Shown here piece by piece: positions 58,560 to 64,000 of a stretch of DNA of 64,000 nucleotides (positions are counted from its first letter, which is position 1; each line of letters opens with the position of its first letter). The notes beneath the pieces were generated by a model. The model saw only the letters and a program-made list of their open reading frames with translations. It had not been told where the DNA came from and searched no databases. The stretch comes from Pseudomonas alcaliphila JAB1 (GTDB taxonomy: Bacteria; Pseudomonadota; Gammaproteobacteria; Pseudomonadales; Pseudomonadaceae): positions 310,001-374,000 of the forward strand of contig NZ_CP016162.1 of the NCBI RefSeq assembly GCF_001941865.1. The letters run 5' to 3'. Position numbers and translations under genes: made by a program.

Positions 58560-59876
58560 ATGAAAGCCCCCTACTGGTTCCCGCAAAGCTTCTTCGCCCG
58601 CACCCTCTGGCTGGTGCTCGTGGTCGTACTGTTCTCCAAGGCGCTGACTCTGGTGTACCTGATGATGAACGAGGACGTGCTGGTCGACCGCCAGTACAGC
58701 CACGGTGCGGCGCTGACCTTGCGCGCCTACTGGGCGGCCAACCCCGAGGATCGCGACCACATCGCCCAGGCCGCCGGGCTCAAGCGCATCCCGCGGGACA
58801 AGGTGCCGGCCAGCGAGCAGCACTGGCCCTACAGCGAGATCTTCCAGCGGCAGATGCAGACCGAGCTCGGCCCCGATACCGAAACCCGCGTGCGTGCGAC
58901 CACGCCGCCAGCGCTGTGGGTGCGGGCGCCGAGTCTCGGCGATGGCTGGGTGCGGGTGCCGATGTACCCGCACCCGCTGCGCGGTCAGCGGATCTGGAGC
59001 GTGCTCGGCTGGTTCCTCGGCATCGGCCTGCTGTCCACGGCCGCCGCCTGGATCTTCGTGCGCCAGCTCAACGCGCCGCTCAAGCGCCTGGTCTATGCCG
59101 CTCGCCAGCTCGGCCAGGGGCGCAGCGTGCGCCTGCCGGTGGGTGATACGCCGAGCGAGATGACCGAGGTGTACCGCGCCTTCAACCAGATGGCCGAGGA
59201 CGTCGAACAGGCCGGGCGCGAACGTGAATTGATGCTGGCCGGTGTTTCTCATGATCTGCGCACGCCGCTGACGCGCCTGCGCCTGGCCCTGGAATTCATG
59301 GACCACGATTCCGAGCTGACCGAGGACATGGTGCGCGATATCGAGGACATGGACGCCATCCTCGATCAGTTCCTCGCCTTCATCCGTGACGGGCGCGACG
59401 AGCCGGTGGAGGAGCTGGACTTCTCCGAACTGGTGCGCGAAACCCTGGCGCCCTATAACCAGAACGGCGAGCGCGTGCGTCTGTGCCTCGAGCCGATCCC
59501 GCCTTTCCCGCTGCGCCGGGTGTCGACCAAGCGTCTGCTCACCAATCTGGTGGAGAACGCCCTCAATCACGGCGGTGGTGATGCCGTCGAGGTGGTCGCC
59601 AGCCTGGCCGGCGACTACAACGCACCTTATGTGGTGCTGAGCGTGCTGGACCGTGGCAACGGTATCGATCCGGCCGAGCTGGACAGCATCTTCAACCCCT
59701 TCATTCGCGGTGATCGGGCGCGTGGCGGGCGCGGCACCGGTCTTGGTCTGGCCATAGTCCGGCGTATCGCCGCGCTGCACGGTGGCAGCGTCGAGTTGCG
59801 CAACCGCTCCGGCGGCGGCCTGGAGGCGCGGGTGCGCCTGCCGCTCGGCCTGCTGTTGCCGCGCGACGCGGTGTAG
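58560..59876 (+). CDS. amgS: AmgS / EnvZ-type sensor histidine kinase
   Basis: A 438-aa membrane kinase: first membrane segment (TLWLVLVVVLFSKALTLVYL), periplasmic domain to about residue 150, second membrane segment (VLGWFLGIGLLSTAAAWIFV), HAMP linker (RQLNAPLKRLVYAARQLGQG), phospho-acceptor H231 in AGVSHDLRTPLTRLRL, then the ATPase domain with NLVENALNHGG, DRGNGIDPAEL and GTGLGLAIVRRIA. The ATG at 58560 has no clear Shine-Dalgarno because a REP pair is just upstream. Partner of AmgR. Confidence 0.94.
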   Translation: MKAPYWFPQSFFARTLWLVLVVVLFSKALTLVYLMMNEDVLVDRQYSHGAALTLRAYWAANPEDRDHIAQAAGLKRIPRDKVPASEQHWPYSEIFQRQMQTELGPDTETRVRATTPPALWVRAPSLGDGWVRVPMYPHPLRGQRIWSVLGWFLGIGLLSTAAAWIFVRQLNAPLKRLVYAARQLGQGRSVRLPVGDTPSEMTEVYRAFNQMAEDVEQAGRERELMLAGVSHDLRTPLTRLRLALEFMDHDSELTEDMVRDIEDMDAILDQFLAFIRDGRDEPVEELDFSELVRETLAPYNQNGERVRLCLEPIPPFPLRRVSTKRLLTNLVENALNHGGGDAVEVVASLAGDYNAPYVVLSVLDRGNGIDPAELDSIFNPFIRGDRARGGRGTGLGLAIVRRIAALHGGSVELRNRSGGGLEARVRLPLGLLLPRDAV

Positions 59877-59885
59877 CTGACGACC

Positions 59886-59904
59886 GACCGTCCTGACGAC
59901 GGTC
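59886..59904 (+). terminator. Hairpin after amgS
   Basis: GACCGTC-ctgac-GACGGTC, 9 bases after the amgS stop, without a T run. It may attenuate read-through into the GGDEF-EAL gene. Confidence 0.4.
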
Positions 59905-59978
59905 AGGGTGCTGGCAATATGCTCCCAAGCGCTCTGGCGCTGAGCTATGCTGTGCCAGCGCATCGATTCGAGGCCTGC

Positions 59979-62900
59979 ATGCCCGCCGCCTTCCCCGACC
60001 GCTTGCCCAACTGGACCTGGTGGCTGCCGCTGCCGATTTTCCATCTGGCAACCTGGATTTCCCTGGCGACCCGTCTGAATGACGGGGTGGCATTGTGTTA
60101 CCTGCCCTTGGTGCTCGGTCTTGCCCTGTGCCTGTGGTGGGGGCCGCGGGTGCTGCCTGCGTTGTACCTCAATGCCCTGGTCAGCGTGCCGCTCTGGGGC
60201 CTGCCCTGGGAGTGGGCGCCGCTCTACGCCCTGCCGGAAACCGCCGCCGTTGCTCTGGGCTGGTGGCTGTTGCGGCGTCAGCCTTTCGATCCTGCGCTGG
60301 GACGTTTGAGTGATCTGCTGAGATTTTTCGCCTTCGCTGTGCTGATGCCGAGCGCCTTGGTGGCGCTCGGCTTGCAGAGCAACCTCTGGCTGACCGGTTT
60401 TCAGGCCAGCGAGCAGTGGGCGCAGGACAGCCTGGCGATCTGGTTGAGCGACACCATCAATATGCTCGCCCTGACGGCGCCTTTGCTGGCGTACGGCACC
60501 CCGCTGCTGCGGGCGCGCGGCTGGACCCGCGAGCCGCTGGTAGATAGCGCGCCGACGCTGAGCAGCAGTCGCTCGCCAAGTGGTTGGCTGTTGGCGACAG
60601 GTGTATTGCTGATGCTGCTCAGCGCCAGCCTGCCGGCTCAGCTCGCCCTGCCGCTGCTTGGCCTGAGCATGTTGGTACTGGCGCTGCGGCACGCCTTTGC
60701 CGGTGCTCTGTATGGCGTGCTGCTGGTGTACGCCGCGACCCTGCCGCTACCGCTGCTGCGCGGCAGCCCGAGTTTCGGTGAGCTGGATCTGCAGCGTAGC
60801 CAGCTGCACTTCGCCGTCATGCTGCTGATGGGCGCCACCTTGCTGGTGGGCCGTGCGCTTAGCGATCTGCGGCAGGCGCTGGCGCGCAGCGCGCAGATGC
60901 AGCAGCAACTGACCCGTGCCAACCTGGCGATGGAGGCCAGCCCGCTGGGCGTGACCATTGCCGATGCGCGCCAGGCCGATATGCCATTGGTCTACTGCAA
61001 CTCCGCATTCAGCCAGATAACCGGCTACAGCGCCGAGGAGGCGCTGGGGCGCAACTGCCGTTTCCTGCTCGGCCAGGATCGCGCCCAACTGGAGCTGCAA
61101 CCATTGCGCCGTGCCCTGCGAGAAGGGCGCAGTGGCCACGCGGTGGTGCGCAACTATCGTAAGGATGGCAAGCCGTTCTGGAACGAGGTGGTGTTGGCGC
61201 CGATGCGCGACGGGCAGGGCATCAGCCATTTCGTCGGGCTGCAGCATGATGTCACCGAGCGTGTCGAGCTGGCGGCCAAGGTCGAGCTGCAGCGCGCGCA
61301 ATTACTGCGTCAGAGCCATCTGTTCAGCCAGACCGAAGACATCGCCAACCTGGGCGGCTGGGTGCTGGAGATCAGCGACTACGGCATGTTCTGGAGTGAT
61401 GGCTGCTACCGCATCGTCGACCGCGACATCCAGCAGGGGCCACCCGATCTGCAGCAGGTGCTGGACTACTACGACACGCCGAGCCAGGCGCTGATCATGC
61501 AGACCCTGCAGGCAGCCTTGAGCGGGATGGATGATCTAGATATCGAGGTGCGCCTGGCCGCGCGCCTGGGCGGACGCCTGGTGCGCCTGCGCGGCATGGC
61601 CGAGCGCGATAACGATGGCAGCCTTGTACGCATCTATGGCGTGGTGCAGGACATCAGCGAGCGCAAACGCACTGAGTCGCAGTTGCGCGAGCGCGACGAA
61701 CGCCTACGCCTGTTCTTCGAGGCGCCGCTGATCGGCATGGCACTGACCACCCAGAGCTTTGGCTGGGAGGAGGTCAACCAGAAGCTGTGCAGCATCCTCG
61801 GCCGCAGTCGCGACGCATTGCTCGCCAGCAGTTGGCAGCAGTTGTCGCACCCGGACGATCTGCCGATCGAGCAGGCCCATGTGGAGCAGGTGCTGCTGGG
61901 CAGCAGTGATGGCTTCGAGATGGACAAGCGCTTTCTGCGTGCCGATGGCTTGGTGGTCTTCACCCGTGTCAGCCTGCGCGCCGTGCGCGGTGGTGGTGGT
62001 CGGCAGACGCTGTTCCTGCTGTTGGTCGAGGACATCAGTGCCCGGCGTGAGGCCGAGGCGCGCTACCGAACACTGGTCGAGCACGCGCCCGAGGCGATCT
62101 TGCTGTTCGACCCGGAGGGCGGCATCGTCGAGTGCAACGAGAACGCCCTGCGTCTGTTTCGTTATCGCCGCGATGAACTGCTCGGCCGCTCGATTCAAAG
62201 CATCAGCCCGCTGCGTCAGGCTGATGGTCGGCTGTCCTCCCGCGCCGGCAAGGCCTTCCTGCGCCGCGCCATCGCCGGTGATGCGCCGGTGTTCGAATGG
62301 AGCCATCGCGACAGCGCAGGTCGCCAGTTGCCCTGCGAGGTGCGCCTGGTGCGCATGCCGGGGGAGAACCTGCTGATTCGCGCCAGCGTCACCGATATCT
62401 CCGAACGTCAGCGTTACCAGCGCGAGATCGAGCGCCTGGCCTACAGCGACGAACTGACCGGCCTGCCCAATCGCCGCCTGCTGCTCGATCGCCTGCAGCA
62501 CGCCATGGATCGCGAGAATCGTGAGGGCAGCCTGGGCGCGCTGCTGTTCATCGATCTGGATCACTTCAAGACGGTCAACGACAGCCTGGGTCATCTGGTT
62601 GGCGACGCCCTGCTGGTCGAGGTGACCACACGCCTGGCTCGTGAGCTGCGCACTGAAGACACCCTGGCGCGTCTCGGCGGTGACGAGTTCGTGGTGCTGC
62701 TCGAAGCGCTGGGCCATGAGCCGCAAGCGGTTGCCGAGCAGGCCGCAGCGGTGGGCGAGAAATTGCTGCGCGGCCTGCACGGCAGTTGCCTGATCGACGG
62801 CCATGAGTTGGCGATCAGCGCCAGTATCGGCATCGCCCTGCACCCGCTGGGCCTGCAGCAGGCCTCGGACATTCTCAAGCAGGCCGATACCGCCATGTAC

Positions 62901-63737
62901 CGGGCCAAGCATGCCGGACGCAACGCCCTGCATTTCTTCGCCCCGGAGATGCAGGTTGCCATCGACCAACGCCTGCAGTTGCAGAGCGAGTTGCGTCAGG
63001 CCATCGCGCGTCAGCAACTGCAGCTGGTGTTCCAGCCGCAGCTGATGCTGGCTGACAACAGCGTGGCGGGCGCCGAGGTGTTGCTGCGCTGGATGCACCC
63101 CGAGCGTGGTGAGATCGGTCCGGATCAGTTCATTCCCCTGGCCGAGGAAACCGGGCTGATCCAGGACATTGGTCAGTGGGTACTGGAGCAGGCCTGTGCG
63201 GCGCTGGCGCGCTGGCAGGCGCAATGGCCGCAACTGGTGCTGGCGGTCAATCTCAGCCCGCGTGAACTGCGTCAGGCTGGCTGCGTGGAGCGTGTCGAGC
63301 AATGCCTGCGGGATCACGGCGTACCGGCGCAGTCGCTGGAGCTGGAAATCACCGAGGGCGTGCTACTCGAAGATGTCGAGCGCTGTATCGGCAACATGCA
63401 GCAGCTCAAGGCGCAGGGCGTGCGCTTCGCCATCGACGACTTCGGTACCGGCTACTCGTCGCTCACCTACCTCAAACGTCTGCCGCTGGACCGGCTGAAG
63501 ATCGACCGCAGCTTCGTCGCCGATCTCGACGGCGAAGCGAGTGGGCGCATGCTGGTGCAGACCATCCTGATGATCGCGCGCAACCTGGGCCTGGAGTGCG
63601 TGGCCGAAGGTATCGAACACGACAGCCAGCTGGCATTTTTGCGCGAGCAGGCCTGCTCCCTGGGCCAGGGCTATCTGTTCGGCCGGCCGATGATGGAGAG
63701 CGAGTTTCTTGCCTGGATGCAGGCGCGCCCGCGCTAA
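59979..63737 (+). CDS. MASE1-PAS-GGDEF-EAL membrane c-di-GMP protein
   Basis: A 1252-aa protein. Residues about 10-300 form a MASE1 multi-helix membrane sensor. Three or four PAS/PAC units follow (for example NLAMEASPLGVTIADARQAD, a LOV/PAS-like NCRFLLGQD, and YRTLVEHAPEAILLFDPEGG). The GGDEF site RLGGDEF is at 898-904 with an I-site RTED before it. The EAL domain has EVLLR at 1033-1037 (EVL instead of EAL, catalytic Glu kept) and DDFGTGYSSL further on. Both cyclase and phosphodiesterase motifs look intact. The ATG at 59979 follows a weak GAGG. It is downstream of amgS on the same strand. Confidence 0.93.
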   Translation: MPAAFPDRLPNWTWWLPLPIFHLATWISLATRLNDGVALCYLPLVLGLALCLWWGPRVLPALYLNALVSVPLWGLPWEWAPLYALPETAAVALGWWLLRRQPFDPALGRLSDLLRFFAFAVLMPSALVALGLQSNLWLTGFQASEQWAQDSLAIWLSDTINMLALTAPLLAYGTPLLRARGWTREPLVDSAPTLSSSRSPSGWLLATGVLLMLLSASLPAQLALPLLGLSMLVLALRHAFAGALYGVLLVYAATLPLPLLRGSPSFGELDLQRSQLHFAVMLLMGATLLVGRALSDLRQALARSAQMQQQLTRANLAMEASPLGVTIADARQADMPLVYCNSAFSQITGYSAEEALGRNCRFLLGQDRAQLELQPLRRALREGRSGHAVVRNYRKDGKPFWNEVVLAPMRDGQGISHFVGLQHDVTERVELAAKVELQRAQLLRQSHLFSQTEDIANLGGWVLEISDYGMFWSDGCYRIVDRDIQQGPPDLQQVLDYYDTPSQALIMQTLQAALSGMDDLDIEVRLAARLGGRLVRLRGMAERDNDGSLVRIYGVVQDISERKRTESQLRERDERLRLFFEAPLIGMALTTQSFGWEEVNQKLCSILGRSRDALLASSWQQLSHPDDLPIEQAHVEQVLLGSSDGFEMDKRFLRADGLVVFTRVSLRAVRGGGGRQTLFLLLVEDISARREAEARYRTLVEHAPEAILLFDPEGGIVECNENALRLFRYRRDELLGRSIQSISPLRQADGRLSSRAGKAFLRRAIAGDAPVFEWSHRDSAGRQLPCEVRLVRMPGENLLIRASVTDISERQRYQREIERLAYSDELTGLPNRRLLLDRLQHAMDRENREGSLGALLFIDLDHFKTVNDSLGHLVGDALLVEVTTRLARELRTEDTLARLGGDEFVVLLEALGHEPQAVAEQAAAVGEKLLRGLHGSCLIDGHELAISASIGIALHPLGLQQASDILKQADTAMYRAKHAGRNALHFFAPEMQVAIDQRLQLQSELRQAIARQQLQLVFQPQLMLADNSVAGAEVLLRWMHPERGEIGPDQFIPLAEETGLIQDIGQWVLEQACAALARWQAQWPQLVLAVNLSPRELRQAGCVERVEQCLRDHGVPAQSLELEITEGVLLEDVERCIGNMQQLKAQGVRFAIDDFGTGYSSLTYLKRLPLDRLKIDRSFVADLDGEASGRMLVQTILMIARNLGLECVAEGIEHDSQLAFLREQACSLGQGYLFGRPMMESEFLAWMQARPR

Positions 63738-63743
63738 AGCGCG

Positions 63744-64000
63744 CTACCAGCTCAGGCTGTCAGCGCCGATCCGCGCCCGCTGGCCGTAGGGCCAGGGATA
63801 ATTGGCGTCACCGTGGCCGCTGGGCAGGTCGCCATACAGCGGTACGCCCAGCGGCGCCAGGTACTCACCGATGATCTGTTCCAGGCTGTGGTGCACGCCG
63901 CGCCGCGGGCAGTCGGTGAAACTGCCCAGGCACACCGCACGCGGGCGCTTGCCGGCGAAGCTGTGCAGCAGTTGCCAGAAGCTGCGCTCCAGGCGGTAGT
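63744..64000 (-). CDS. ldcA: LD-carboxypeptidase LdcA, C-terminal part (5' part outside window)
   Basis: The last 84 residues of a serine peptidase (S66) that trims murein tetrapeptides during cell-wall recycling. YRLERSFWQLLHSFAGKRPR, AVCLGSFTDCPRRGVHH and the catalytic histidine segment GDLPSGHGDANYPWPYGQ are visible. The nucleophile serine and glutamate lie outside the window. It corresponds to PA5198, next after the amgRS pair in PAO1, and converges on the GGDEF-EAL gene with a six-base gap. Confidence 0.88.
   Translation of the reverse strand, partial: YRLERSFWQLLHSFAGKRPRAVCLGSFTDCPRRGVHHSLEQIIGEYLAPLGVPLYGDLPSGHGDANYPWPYGQRARIGADSLSW

Overview
The window is high-GC chromosomal DNA of a Pseudomonas, most likely from the P. 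mendocina / P. oleovorans / P. stutzeri side of the genus. Two lines of evidence support this. The gene order from trxA to ldcA follows, by recollection, the P. aeruginosa PAO1 order around PA5240-PA5198. The intergenic spaces are also filled with paired REP palindromes that begin GTAG or GTGG. No tRNA, rRNA, CRISPR array, prophage or plasmid gene was seen. The one complete mobile element is an IS4-type insertion sequence.

Layout: 1-1275 holds the start of an amino-acid-type periplasmic binding protein gene and a divergent FadR-type regulator. 1447-5921 holds trxA, rho, ubiD and a ferredoxin-reductase gene coupled to ubiD. 5984-14993 holds a quinone oxidoreductase, a FliL-like protein, a three-gene HlyD/ABC-2 exporter, a membrane diguanylate cyclase and an EVE-domain protein. 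15188-21525 holds a 43-aa membrane peptide, the fthC-6S RNA-zapA unit, and a yecA-like/pepP/ubiH/ubiI operon. 21637-25755 is a ferric-type ABC binding protein and permease split by the IS element. 26070-27636 is gcvT-gcvH without gcvP. 27961-30436 is a sulfide-type regulator with a two-gene YeeE/YedE transporter, a frameshifted DUF2892 gene and a di-haem peroxidase with an ANR box.

30538-46529 is a complete agmatine/putrescine/spermidine island. It contains aguBA, aguR, a polyamine-binding protein gene, spuI, a relic of spuA, spuB, spuC, three tandem polyamine-binding proteins, and spuFGH. Agmatine is deiminated and hydrolysed to putrescine by AguA and AguB. SpuFGH with its binding proteins imports polyamines. 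SpuI and SpuB gamma-glutamylate polyamines and SpuC transaminates them. In PAO1 this island lies at PA0292-PA0304, far from PA5200, so here the two blocks have been brought together.

46650-64000 returns to PA5209-PA5198 order: CYTH-CHAD triphosphatase, DUF47-Pit phosphate uptake, argE, argA, an RMF-like small protein, gshA, a thioesterase, tex, the AmgRS (OmpR/EnvZ-type) two-component system, a large MASE1-PAS-GGDEF-EAL protein, and the 3' end of ldcA.

The most notable non-genic signals are a 125-140 bp nested-palindrome repeat present three times with changing but self-complementary ends, a spuA relic followed by a strong leader hairpin in front of spuB, hairpins after each of the three tandem binding-protein genes, and about fifteen REP elements.
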